Of a stretch of DNA of 41,949 nucleotides, positions 8,044 through 15,738 are shown one piece after another. The notes below the pieces were generated by a model. The model was not told the DNA's origin. It was given only the letters and a program-made list of their open reading frames with translations, and did not search any database. The translations under genes were made by a program, and so were the position numbers. Origin of the DNA: Candidatus Marivariicella framensis (GTDB lineage Bacteria > Bacteroidota > Bacteroidia > Flavobacteriales > Flavobacteriaceae); assembly GCA_905182735.1 (NCBI GenBank), contig CAJJCT010000002.1, forward strand, positions 73,267-115,215. Reading direction: 5' to 3'. Numbering within the stretch: the stretch's first letter is position 1; every line of letters starts with the position of its first letter.

Positions 8044-11000
8044 ATGAAAACAACGTTTATTAAGACTTTATTAGCCTTTACCTTTTCATTAATTGCCCCT
8101 TTTGCTATTGCGCAAAACACAATAAATGGAACAGTAGTAGATAGCGATAACGACCCTATACCAGGTGTTAATATTGTAGTTCAAGGCACAAATCAAGGTG
8201 TAGTTTCTGACTTTGATGGAAATTATACAATTACAACCAGTCAAGCATTACCATTTAATTTAGTGATTAGTTCCGTAGGTTTTGGATCTCAAACTATAGA
8301 GGTTACTAGTGCTGATCAACAAGTTAATGTATCTATGGCCTCAGGGACTAAGTTGGATGAAATTGTCGTTTCTGCCTCTCGTAGACCAGAAAGTGTTCAA
8401 AACTCTCCTGCTTCTGTTTCAATATTAAGTTCTGCGGACATTCAAAACTCTCCTTATGTACAGGATCCAGTTGCTGGATTGGTTAATGTTCCTGGAGTTC
8501 AACTTCAGCAACAATCTGCAAACTCATTAAATTTAGAAATGAGAGCTGGTGCTGGAGTTTTTGGAACAGGTACATTCGTTATGATGGATTACAGATTTTT
8601 AGTATCACCATCTGCAGGAACATTTTTAACATATCAGTCTGGAATTTCTGGTCTTGATTTACAACAAATAGAAGTTGTAAGAGGTCCAGCGGGTGCTCTT
8701 TATGGACCAAATGTTACCTCAGGTATCGTTCACTTTATAACTAAAAGTGCGATTGATTATCCAGGAACTTCTGCTGAAATCTTTGCTGGAAGTCAAGCCA
8801 GAACAGGTGGAGCAATTAGACATGCTCAGTCAAATTCTAGTGGAACTTTTGGATGGAAAATAAATGCTAGATATGCTAAAGGAGATGAATTTAAATTAGA
8901 TCCAGTTGCTGACGCAGGTGTGATTTCTGACCTTTTTAAAACTGTTAGTCAACCGGCTATTAAAGACGGAGTAGTAGATGGAAATTCAGCTGGAACGCTA
9001 TTGTTAGGGGAGAGTGACTTAGACCCTGATGGAGATGGAAACCCACTTTTAAATGAATATTCTAATTATTCAGCAAATATTCATATGGAATTTCGTCCTA
9101 GTTCAACTACAACAGGATTCCTTGCCGCTGGTATGGCAAATGGAAATGGACTGTTTTTTAACGCACAGGGATACGGTCAAATTAATGGGAATGACTATTG
9201 GGCTCAAGCTCGTATAAATAGTGGAAGATGGTTTATGAATGCTTACTATAATACTAATGATGGTGGAGATGAAAAAAACCCAACTTTCTTATATGGAACA
9301 GGTTTTCGTCAAGTAGCGAAAAGAACAGCTTTAGAAGCACAGGTTCAATATAATTTTGAAATCCCTTCTTTAAATTCAAGTTTTATTGCTGGATTCGACT
9401 ATCGTAATAATGGTTCTGATACTGCAAACACTCTTTACGGAAGAAATGAGGCTGATGATGATTTTCTGATAGCTGGGGCTTACCTTCAAGGAACTACTGA
9501 TTTATCAGATCAACTTACACTGACTTACACAGGAAGGTACGACAAACTTAACTTTATAGACGAAGGAAAATTTGCTCCTAAAGTTGCACTTGTTTTCAAA
9601 CCTGATCCAAGAAATTCATTTCGTGCTTCATATAGTGTAGCGACTTATGGTCCTTCTGCTCTTCAAACATTTATTGATTTTCCAGTTGCTATACTTTCAC
9701 CTGGTGTGTATGATGTATGGTTATCGGGTCAAACTTCAGAACAAACTTTTGCTCCACCAGCACAACAGGTATTTGAACTTGCTGGATTAGGAATTAGCCT
9801 ACCCGTTGCTACACCTGGACTGCCAAATGCAGTTATAACTGGGGGTGTTGGAGCTTTATCTGCTGCAGGAGCCGTAGGAGCTTTATCTGTTCCAAACGCT
9901 GCTTTAGGATATGATGGTTCTGCTTTAGCACCGTTTGCTCCTATTCTTGAAGGCTTTTTATCAGGTTATAATGCTGCTGGAGGCCCAGCGGGCGTGAATG
10001 GTACATTTAGAGGATTCAACTTATTTAACCCTTCCGAAACAATGGCATATGGAACTGATGCAGGAAAAGCACGTCTTGGAACAGTTGAAACGTGGGAAGT
10101 TGGTTATAAAGGATTAATAGAAGACAAATGGGCGGTTGGTTTAGATGTATACAGCTATAATCTAAATGGATTTACACAATTTACTGCACTTGCACCGACA
10201 TTTGGTTTGACTGGTTTTGATTCAGCTGCCTATGGTGCTCAGGTCGGAGCTGATGTAGCTGCCGGAGTTACTGCTCCTGTTACAGCTGCACTTCTTCCTT
10301 TAGTAACTGCTGGAGTTACAGCTGCTGTAAACGGCGGAATAGTACAACAAGTAACAGCTGGATATCAGGCTGCAGCGACTCAACTAGCTGGTGCTGGTAT
10401 TACTTTTGAAAGTCTTTCAGCTAATGGATTAGATGCCGCTACTGCGGCAGCTATTTCTGCATTAATTGGAGCGACTGTAGCTCCTATGCCAAATTTAGCA
10501 AATGCAATTGCAGGAACTCAAGCAAGTGTTGGCCCTGGATTGATTGCTGGTGGTATCGCTAGTGAGTTACCATCCCAGGTTGCCGCTGTTGTTGGAGGTT
10601 TAGCTGCATTTGCTGGAGGAGCATACACACAAGGAGGTGACGGACTAGCTGCTTTAGGTGGTGGTGTGTTACAAGCAGATGGAACTTATTCTTTTCAAGC
10701 AATGGGATCTGTAGAATCAAATCGTGTTCCTGCTAATGATGGAATTACTCATGTTTCTGCTGGATATCGTTCTTATGATGATGCAGTAAGAAGTCATTAC
10801 GGAGCAGATCTTTCGGTTGATTTTTCTGCTACTAAAAACTTAACACTTTGGGGTAATGCTTCATGGTTAAGTCAAAACGTTTGGACTCCAGGTGATTATG
10901 GAGATGATGGATTACTTTTTCCACAATTTTTAAATGCTCCATTATGGAAATATAGACTTGGCGCAAGACTAGTAGGAGATAATGGGTTTAGAGCAAGTAT

Positions 11001-11217
11001 TTCATTCCAACATGATGATTCTTTTGAATCGAATCAAGGTTTTTTCGGTGGAACTACCGATGAGAAGAATCTGGTTGATTTTAGTATTGGAAAAAAAGTT
11101 GGACCAATTCAACTTGACATAGCTGCTACTAATTTATTCGATCAAAAATACAGAGCATTTCCAGGTATGCCAATTATTGAAAGAACAGTTGTCTTAAAAG
11201 CAGGGTTTAATTTCTAA
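8044..11217 (+). CDS. TonB-dependent outer-membrane receptor with Ala-rich insertions
   Basis: This is a 1057-residue TonB-dependent receptor, an active importer in the outer membrane driven by TonB-ExbBD. A signal peptide spans residues 1-23 (cleavage near IAQ). A carboxypeptidase-regulatory-like domain follows (about 25-100), then the plug from about 106, with VVRGPAGALYGPNVTSG near residue 210. The rest is beta-barrel, ending in aromatic Phe (AGFNF). Unlike SusC proteins it has no SusD partner downstream. Two stretches, about residues 579-652 and 731-873, are almost entirely Ala, Gly, Val, Leu and Thr. They interrupt the barrel pattern and look like large surface-loop insertions. Its position between the ligase and the beta-oxidation genes suggests it imports their substrate; which one is unknown. 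Confidence 0.92.
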   Translation: MKTTFIKTLLAFTFSLIAPFAIAQNTINGTVVDSDNDPIPGVNIVVQGTNQGVVSDFDGNYTITTSQALPFNLVISSVGFGSQTIEVTSADQQVNVSMASGTKLDEIVVSASRRPESVQNSPASVSILSSADIQNSPYVQDPVAGLVNVPGVQLQQQSANSLNLEMRAGAGVFGTGTFVMMDYRFLVSPSAGTFLTYQSGISGLDLQQIEVVRGPAGALYGPNVTSGIVHFITKSAIDYPGTSAEIFAGSQARTGGAIRHAQSNSSGTFGWKINARYAKGDEFKLDPVADAGVISDLFKTVSQPAIKDGVVDGNSAGTLLLGESDLDPDGDGNPLLNEYSNYSANIHMEFRPSSTTTGFLAAGMANGNGLFFNAQGYGQINGNDYWAQARINSGRWFMNAYYNTNDGGDEKNPTFLYGTGFRQVAKRTALEAQVQYNFEIPSLNSSFIAGFDYRNNGSDTANTLYGRNEADDDFLIAGAYLQGTTDLSDQLTLTYTGRYDKLNFIDEGKFAPKVALVFKPDPRNSFRASYSVATYGPSALQTFIDFPVAILSPGVYDVWLSGQTSEQTFAPPAQQVFELAGLGISLPVATPGLPNAVITGGVGALSAAGAVGALSVPNAALGYDGSALAPFAPILEGFLSGYNAAGGPAGVNGTFRGFNLFNPSETMAYGTDAGKARLGTVETWEVGYKGLIEDKWAVGLDVYSYNLNGFTQFTALAPTFGLTGFDSAAYGAQVGADVAAGVTAPVTAALLPLVTAGVTAAVNGGIVQQVTAGYQAAATQLAGAGITFESLSANGLDAATAAAISALIGATVAPMPNLANAIAGTQASVGPGLIAGGIASELPSQVAAVVGGLAAFAGGAYTQGGDGLAALGGGVLQADGTYSFQAMGSVESNRVPANDGITHVSAGYRSYDDAVRSHYGADLSVDFSATKNLTLWGNASWLSQNVWTPGDYGDDGLLFPQFLNAPLWKYRLGARLVGDNGFRASISFQHDDSFESNQGFFGGTTDEKNLVDFSIGKKVGPIQLDIAATNLFDQKYRAFPGMPIIERTVVLKAGFNF

Positions 11218-11228
11218 TTTAAAGACTA

Positions 11229-11372
11229 TTGAATTTTAAAAATAAAGTCGTCTTTGTTACAGGCGCAGCAAAAGGAATAGAAAGAGCAACAGTCGTTGCT
11301 CTTTCTGCTTCTGGGCATAAGGTAATAGCTGCCGACATAGGCTCCGGTGCTTTAAAACACCGAATAGTATAA
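11229..11372 (+). pseudogene. N-terminal fragment of an SDR dehydrogenase
   Basis: The frame from TTG at 11229 reads FKNKVVFVTGAAKGIERATV, then ALSASGHKVIAADI, before losing similarity and stopping at 11370-11372. This is the first beta-alpha-beta unit of a short-chain dehydrogenase. The nucleotide motif TGxxxGIG has become TGAAKGIE, so the third glycine is replaced by Glu (GGA to GAA). Only about 40 residues of a roughly 250-residue family survive. It lies directly after the TonB receptor gene. Confidence 0.7.
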
Positions 11373-11499
11373 ATAGCTAAGCTTTTAGCTACCAAGCTTT
11401 CAGATAAAGTTGCTTTTGAATGTTTACACAAATGTTTGGTGGATGTGGTTATATGGAAGAGTATCCAATCGCAAGAATGGGTCGTAATTCAGAATTAGG
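11373..11499 (+). pseudogene. C-terminal fragment of an acyl-CoA dehydrogenase with a 2-bp frameshift
   Basis: From 11373 one frame reads IAKLLATKLSDKVAFECL. At 11427-11430 the sequence CACA stands where a single CA would keep the frame, and the next frame continues QMFGGCGYMEEYPIARM and GRNSELG. Together these match the C-terminal domain of acyl-CoA dehydrogenases (AK...AVQ-x-x-GG-x-GY-x-x-EYP). The rest of the gene is absent on both sides. A 65-codon ORF starting at 11420 is only this fragment running on out of context. Confidence 0.72.
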
Positions 11500-11697
11500 C
11501 CAAGTTCAGTTAGAAACCCTAGCTCTTCAAAACCTTGTGACTTTGTTATTGGAGTCGATGAAAAAGGAAAAATACTTTATAATCTTCAAGACTCAACAGG
11601 TCAAACAAATTGGCTAACTTCGGCTATTGAATATGGAGGTTCTTTATGGACGGGAAGTAATTTAAATAATGTAGTTGTAAAATATAATATTAATTAA
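11500..11697 (+). pseudogene. C-terminal fragment of a strictosidine-synthase/SMP-30-like protein
   Basis: The frame 11500-11697 reads CDFVIGVDEKGKILYNLQD, then LTSAIEYGGSLWTGSNL and NNVVVKYNIN, then a proper stop. The order (V-x-x-VDE-x-GKIL, the E-x-x-GSLW-x-GS turn, the final V-x-x-Y strand) is that of the last blade of strictosidine-synthase-like and SMP-30/gluconolactonase beta-propellers. No start and no preceding blades remain. It ends 19 bp before the intact SDR gene, as the last gene of a former operon segment would. Confidence 0.62.
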
Positions 11698-11716
11698 AAA
11701 TAAAAAATTAAATAAC

Positions 11717-12460
11717 ATGTACAGTTTAGAAGGTCAAATAGCTATTATTACTGGTGGAGCCAGAGGTATTGGCGAAGGAATTTGTGAAATTTTTTGTAAA
11801 GCTGGAGCAACTGTTGCTCTTTGGGATGTTCTTGATTCAGGTGAAGAAACTGCAAATCGAATATCCTCTAATGGGGGATCTATATTTTTTCAAAAAGTTG
11901 ACATTACTAGTACTGAAAGTGTCGGTAGTGCTGTAGAAGAAATTATTTCAAAACACGGAAAAATAGACATCTTAATAAATAACGCAGGGGTTATTCGTGA
12001 TCGTTCTTTTTTAAAAATGTCTTCTGAAGAGTGGAACACAGTAATCAACATAAACCTAAATGCTCTTTTTGTCACCACTCAAGCTGTTCTTCCTCACATG
12101 AGAGATGCAGGCTATGGAAGAATTATATCAGCTTCATCAATTAATGGATTTCAGGGAGCTTTTGGTCAAGCAAATTATGCAGCAACTAAAGCAGGTGTTT
12201 CCGGTTTTACAAGAGCTTTATGTAAAGAAGTAGGAAGATTTGGCGTAACCGTAAATGCTGTTGCTCCAGGGTTTATCAAATCTGTAATGTCAGATTCTAT
12301 GCCAGAAGAAATTATTAAAGCTGGAATAGCTCAAATACCCGTTGGACGAATTGGAACACCCGAAGACATGGGTTATTCTTATTTATTTTTAGCTTCAAAA
12401 GAAGCATCGTTTATTAATGGAATTACTCTTCATGCAAATGGAGGAGCAATGCCAATGTAA
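11717..12460 (+). CDS. Short-chain dehydrogenase (FabG/PhaB-like 3-ketoacyl-CoA reductase type)
   Basis: This intact 247-residue classical SDR has TGGARGIGEG at residues 12-21, NNAG at 88-91 and the catalytic Ser141, Tyr154 and Lys158. Asp37 after the second strand favours NAD(H). The stretch RDRSFLKMSSEEW and INGFQGAFGQANY resemble FabG and acetoacetyl-CoA reductase PhaB, so it probably interconverts 3-hydroxyacyl- and 3-ketoacyl-CoA in this pathway. It starts at ATG 11717 and is followed after 12 bp by a second SDR gene; from here to 19153 the genes are tightly packed and look like one operon. The true substrate could also be an alcohol on a ring or side chain. Confidence 0.87.
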   Translation: MYSLEGQIAIITGGARGIGEGICEIFCKAGATVALWDVLDSGEETANRISSNGGSIFFQKVDITSTESVGSAVEEIISKHGKIDILINNAGVIRDRSFLKMSSEEWNTVININLNALFVTTQAVLPHMRDAGYGRIISASSINGFQGAFGQANYAATKAGVSGFTRALCKEVGRFGVTVNAVAPGFIKSVMSDSMPEEIIKAGIAQIPVGRIGTPEDMGYSYLFLASKEASFINGITLHANGGAMPM

Positions 12461-12472
12461 TCTTATATAATT

Positions 12473-13243
12473 ATGAGCACAAGAAAATTATTTGAATTAA
12501 AAGGGAAAGTTGCCATTGTTACTGGTTCTAGTAAAGGAATTGGTCTAGCAATAGCTCGTGGTTTAGCAGAGTACGGAGCTAAAGTTGTATTAAGTAGTAG
12601 AGATCAAAATGCAGTAGAATCGGTCGCGCAGCAATTCAATAAAGAAGGATTTACTGCGATGGGCCAATCTTGTCATGTTGGTGATGAAGATCAGAGAAAA
12701 AATCTAGTTCAAAAAACGATTGATTCCTATGGTAAAATAGATATTTTAGTTAATAATGCAGCAATTAACCCTGTTTACGATTCTTTAGAAAACATGAGTA
12801 GTGAGGTATATGATAAAATGCTTAATGTCAATCTTAAATCTGTTTTTGATCTAAGTAATTTATGTTTTCCATATTTGAAAAAAGAAAAAAGCGGATCAAT
12901 AATAAATATTGCAAGTGTTGAGGGCTTGAAGCCTAGTCTTGGATTGGGAATCTATAGTATTACTAAAGCAGCGGTTATAATGCTTACTCAAGTTCAGGCT
13001 AAAGAATGGGGAAAACATGGTGTTCGCTCAAATGCAATCTGTCCTGGATTAATAAAAACAAAATTTAGTTCAGCTTTATGGAAAAATGAAGCAATACTTA
13101 ACCAAATCAAAAATCAACTTCCAGCGGGAAGAGTCGCTGAGCCTATTGAAATGAGTGGTTTAGCTGTTTATTTAGCTTCTTCAGCAGGAAGTTATTCAAC
13201 GGGAGGGGTTTATAATGCTGATGGAGGTCATATGACAATTTAA
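12473..13243 (+). CDS. Short-chain dehydrogenase/reductase
   Basis: This is a second, different classical SDR of 256 residues. It has TGSSKGIG at 17-24, NNAA at 94-97, Ser148, Tyr161 and Lys165. Arg43 in the SSRD motif after strand two suggests preference for NADP(H), in contrast to the preceding SDR. A pair of SDRs with different cofactor motifs in one operon suggests two separate oxidoreduction steps or one alcohol-ketone inversion. It lies 12 bp after the first SDR gene and 10 bp before the MaoC gene. Confidence 0.88.
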   Translation: MSTRKLFELKGKVAIVTGSSKGIGLAIARGLAEYGAKVVLSSRDQNAVESVAQQFNKEGFTAMGQSCHVGDEDQRKNLVQKTIDSYGKIDILVNNAAINPVYDSLENMSSEVYDKMLNVNLKSVFDLSNLCFPYLKKEKSGSIINIASVEGLKPSLGLGIYSITKAAVIMLTQVQAKEWGKHGVRSNAICPGLIKTKFSSALWKNEAILNQIKNQLPAGRVAEPIEMSGLAVYLASSAGSYSTGGVYNADGGHMTI

Positions 13244-13253
13244 TAAAGATATT

Positions 13254-13739
13254 ATGGAATCAAAAAACAACGATGCTTACAAATCCAAATTCAATTCTAT
13301 TGATGAGTTAAAAAGTCAAGTAGGAAATGAACTGGGATTAACTGACTGGTATACAATGGATCAAGAAAAAATAAATATTTTTGCTGATGCAACAGGGGAT
13401 CATCAATGGATACATATCGATAAGGAAAAAAGTGAAAAAGAGTCACCTTATAAGACAACCATAGCTCATGGATTTTTAATGCTATCAATGTGTTCTAAGA
13501 TAATGTTTGATAGTTATGAGCTTAATAATGTTGGTATGGTTATTAATTATGGATTAGACAAAGTAAGGTTTACCAATGCAACTCCTTCTGGATCAAAATA
13601 TAGAGGAAGAGTTTCATTAATGGAATTTGATGCAAATCCAAAGGGTGCTAAATATAAAATGAAAGTAATAATTGAACTTAAGGGACAGGAGAAGCCTGCT
13701 TGTATAGCAGAATTTTTAGCTTTAGCCTATAAAAAATAA
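13254..13739 (+). CDS. MaoC-family (R)-specific enoyl-CoA hydratase
   Basis: This 161-residue hot-dog protein has the hydratase-2 motif FADATGDHQWIH, placing the catalytic Asp49 and His54, followed by AHGFLMLSMCSK. MaoC proteins of this size (NodN/PhaJ-like) add water to trans-2-enoyl-CoA to give the (R)-3-hydroxy product, or run in reverse. Its presence together with a crotonase and two SDRs suggests that both stereoisomers, or two different enoyl intermediates, are handled. It is spaced 10 bp from the SDR gene and 3 bp from the crotonase gene. Confidence 0.87.
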   Translation: MESKNNDAYKSKFNSIDELKSQVGNELGLTDWYTMDQEKINIFADATGDHQWIHIDKEKSEKESPYKTTIAHGFLMLSMCSKIMFDSYELNNVGMVINYGLDKVRFTNATPSGSKYRGRVSLMEFDANPKGAKYKMKVIIELKGQEKPACIAEFLALAYKK

Positions 13740-13742
13740 ATC

Positions 13743-14525
13743 ATGAATAAAGCAGTATTATATAATATAGATGAGGGTGTTGCAGTAATCACATTAAATA
13801 GACCTGACCGATATAATGCAGTAAATCAAGACTTGGTTGACGGAATTTCTGAATCGTTAAATAAAGCAAAAGATGATGAATCTGTAAGAGCAATTGTTAT
13901 GACTGGAGCAGGTAGAGGGTTTTGTGCAGGAGCTGATATGACTGTTTTTGGGGAGCAAGTAACTCCAGAACAAAGAAGAGATTATATAATTGCTCAATAC
14001 CAACCCTTAATGAATCAATTCTTTAATCTCAACAAACCAATAATTGGGGCAATTAATGGAACTGCAGCAGGAGTTGGTGCTGCTTTTGCTCTAGCTTGTG
14101 ACTTAAGAGTAATGAGTGATAAAAGTGCTATTTTATATGCTTTTGTTAATATAGGATTAGGTCCCGACGGTGGTGCAAGCTGGCTTCTTTCTAGACAAGT
14201 TGGATACAGTAAGGCCTTTGAAATTGCAATAAGTGGTAAAAAAATCATGGGGTCAGAATGTCTAGAGTTAGGCTTGACTAATAAAGTAGTTGAAAATGAA
14301 AAAATAGTAAATGAGGCTATAGACTGGGCTAAAGAATTAGCAAAGAGACCAACTTTAGCAATTGGAATAACAAAAGAAGATATCGTTCATTCAATGAATA
14401 ATGATCTAGATAGTACTATTGCTTTTGAAGCTCAACGTCAAGTTTTGGCTTTTAAAAGTCACGATTTAAAAGAAGGTGTAACGGCTTTCATAGAAAAAAG
14501 AAAACCGAATTTTAAAGGAAAATAA
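13743..14525 (+). CDS. Enoyl-CoA hydratase/isomerase (crotonase) family, PaaG-like active site
   Basis: This is a 260-residue crotonase. The oxyanion-hole regions are GRGFCAGADM (58-66) and NGTAAGVGAAFALACD (105-120). Of the two glutamates used by true hydratases, the first position is Asn136 (FVNIGL). The second acid region reads GPDGGASWLL, with Asp142. That single-acid layout (IGL-x-PD-x-GG-x-WLL) is the one I know from PaaG-type isomerases, so double-bond isomerisation or another enoyl-CoA reaction is more likely than plain hydration. It starts 3 bp after the MaoC stop. Family is sure; the reaction is inference from residues. Confidence 0.87.
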   Translation: MNKAVLYNIDEGVAVITLNRPDRYNAVNQDLVDGISESLNKAKDDESVRAIVMTGAGRGFCAGADMTVFGEQVTPEQRRDYIIAQYQPLMNQFFNLNKPIIGAINGTAAGVGAAFALACDLRVMSDKSAILYAFVNIGLGPDGGASWLLSRQVGYSKAFEIAISGKKIMGSECLELGLTNKVVENEKIVNEAIDWAKELAKRPTLAIGITKEDIVHSMNNDLDSTIAFEAQRQVLAFKSHDLKEGVTAFIEKRKPNFKGK

Positions 14526-14537
14526 TTAAAAATATCA

Positions 14538-15716
14538 ATGAATTTAGAAGAAATAAAATTAAAAATTACCAAATTCGTTAAAGATGAATTGTACCCATTA
14601 GAGCCTTGGATTTTAAACTGTGAATGGGATGAAAAACTCCCAAAACTTAATGAATTAAGAGATAAAGTAAAAGCTCAAGGACTATGGCTTCCTCAGATAC
14701 CTAAGGATTATGGGGGACTAGGTTTAACTAACGCACAACATGGTGAGGTAAGTGAAATATTAGGTGCAAGCCCATATGGACATTATGTATTTAATTGTCA
14801 AGCGCCAGATGCAGGAAATATGGAAATTCTTATTGAATTTGGAACTAAAGAACAAAAAGAAAAATATTTAGAGCCATTATTAAAGGGTGAAACTCGGAGC
14901 TGCTTTGCTATGACTGAACCAGATTTTGCAGGCTCTAATCCAGTGAACATGGGAACCACTGCAGAGATAAAAGAAAATAATTATATAATAAATGGTCATA
15001 AATGGTTCACCTCAGGGTTTGATGGTGCTGAGTTTGCAATAGTAATGTTAGTATCAAATCCAGACTCTGACAACCCTCATAAAAAAGCAAGTCAAATTAT
15101 TGTGCCAACAAAAACCGAAGGCTTGGAATTTGTAAGAAATATTCAAATAATGGGACATCCAGGAGGAGGATGGGAAAGCCACTCAGAAATTAAATTTCAC
15201 AATGTAAAGGTTCCTTTAGCAAACGTTTTAGGGACTGATGGTGAAGGCTTTTCAATTGCCCAAAAAAGACTTGGTCCTGGAAGGATACATCACTGCATGA
15301 GATGGATAGGAATATGTGAGCGTTCTTTTGATTTAATGTGTAAAAGGGCATTATCACGTGAACTTGCACATGGAAAAAAATTAGCAGATAAGCAAACAAT
15401 TCAAAATTGGATCTCTGAATGTAGAGCAGAAATTAATGCTGCTCGTTTATTAGTTCAGGACGCAGCCCATAAGATTGATATACAAGGGGCTTATAAAACA
15501 AGAAATGAAATTTCAATAATTAAATTTTACTGTGCTAATGTTCTTCAAAAAGTTATAGACTGTGCAATTCAAGTTCATGGAGCCAAAGGAATTACGGATG
15601 ATACAATTTTAGCTTCTTATTATAGACATGAGAGGGCTGCTAGAATTTATGATGGTGCTGATGAAGTTCATAAGAGTAGATTAGCTAGACAAATCTTAAA
15701 AGAATATTCTGTCTAA
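14538..15716 (+). CDS. Acyl-CoA dehydrogenase, ACAD10/11-like
   Basis: This 392-residue flavoprotein has the FAD-site CFAMTEPDFAGS and WFTSG motifs. The segment RLGPGRIHHCMR at residues 244-255 and the C-terminal YDGADEVHKSRLA closely resemble the dehydrogenase domain of human ACAD11, as I recall its sequence. Asp372 stands where medium-chain enzymes have the catalytic Glu, as in ACAD11 (ADGPDEVH). The next gene encodes an APH-fold kinase, the other domain of ACAD10/11. Those enzymes and the Pseudomonas Lva system act on 4-hydroxyacyl-CoA through a phosphorylated intermediate, so this pair may do the same. It lies 12 bp after the crotonase gene and 22 bp before the kinase gene. Confidence 0.88.
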   Translation: MNLEEIKLKITKFVKDELYPLEPWILNCEWDEKLPKLNELRDKVKAQGLWLPQIPKDYGGLGLTNAQHGEVSEILGASPYGHYVFNCQAPDAGNMEILIEFGTKEQKEKYLEPLLKGETRSCFAMTEPDFAGSNPVNMGTTAEIKENNYIINGHKWFTSGFDGAEFAIVMLVSNPDSDNPHKKASQIIVPTKTEGLEFVRNIQIMGHPGGGWESHSEIKFHNVKVPLANVLGTDGEGFSIAQKRLGPGRIHHCMRWIGICERSFDLMCKRALSRELAHGKKLADKQTIQNWISECRAEINAARLLVQDAAHKIDIQGAYKTRNEISIIKFYCANVLQKVIDCAIQVHGAKGITDDTILASYYRHERAARIYDGADEVHKSRLARQILKEYSV

Positions 15717-15738
15717 TAAAAAAATTAAAAAGAGTATT

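Noticed and set aside
8044-11217. SusC/SusD polysaccharide-utilisation locus
   Set aside because: No SusD gene and no glycoside hydrolase genes are present; the neighbours are acyl-CoA enzymes.
11219-11431. 70-codon minus-strand ORF
   Set aside because: It is antisense to the SDR and dehydrogenase fragments; its translation has no recognisable pattern.
11420-11617. 65-codon plus-strand ORF taken as a small gene
   Set aside because: Its first part is an acyl-CoA dehydrogenase fragment after a frameshift, and the rest runs out of frame over the SMP-30-like fragment.
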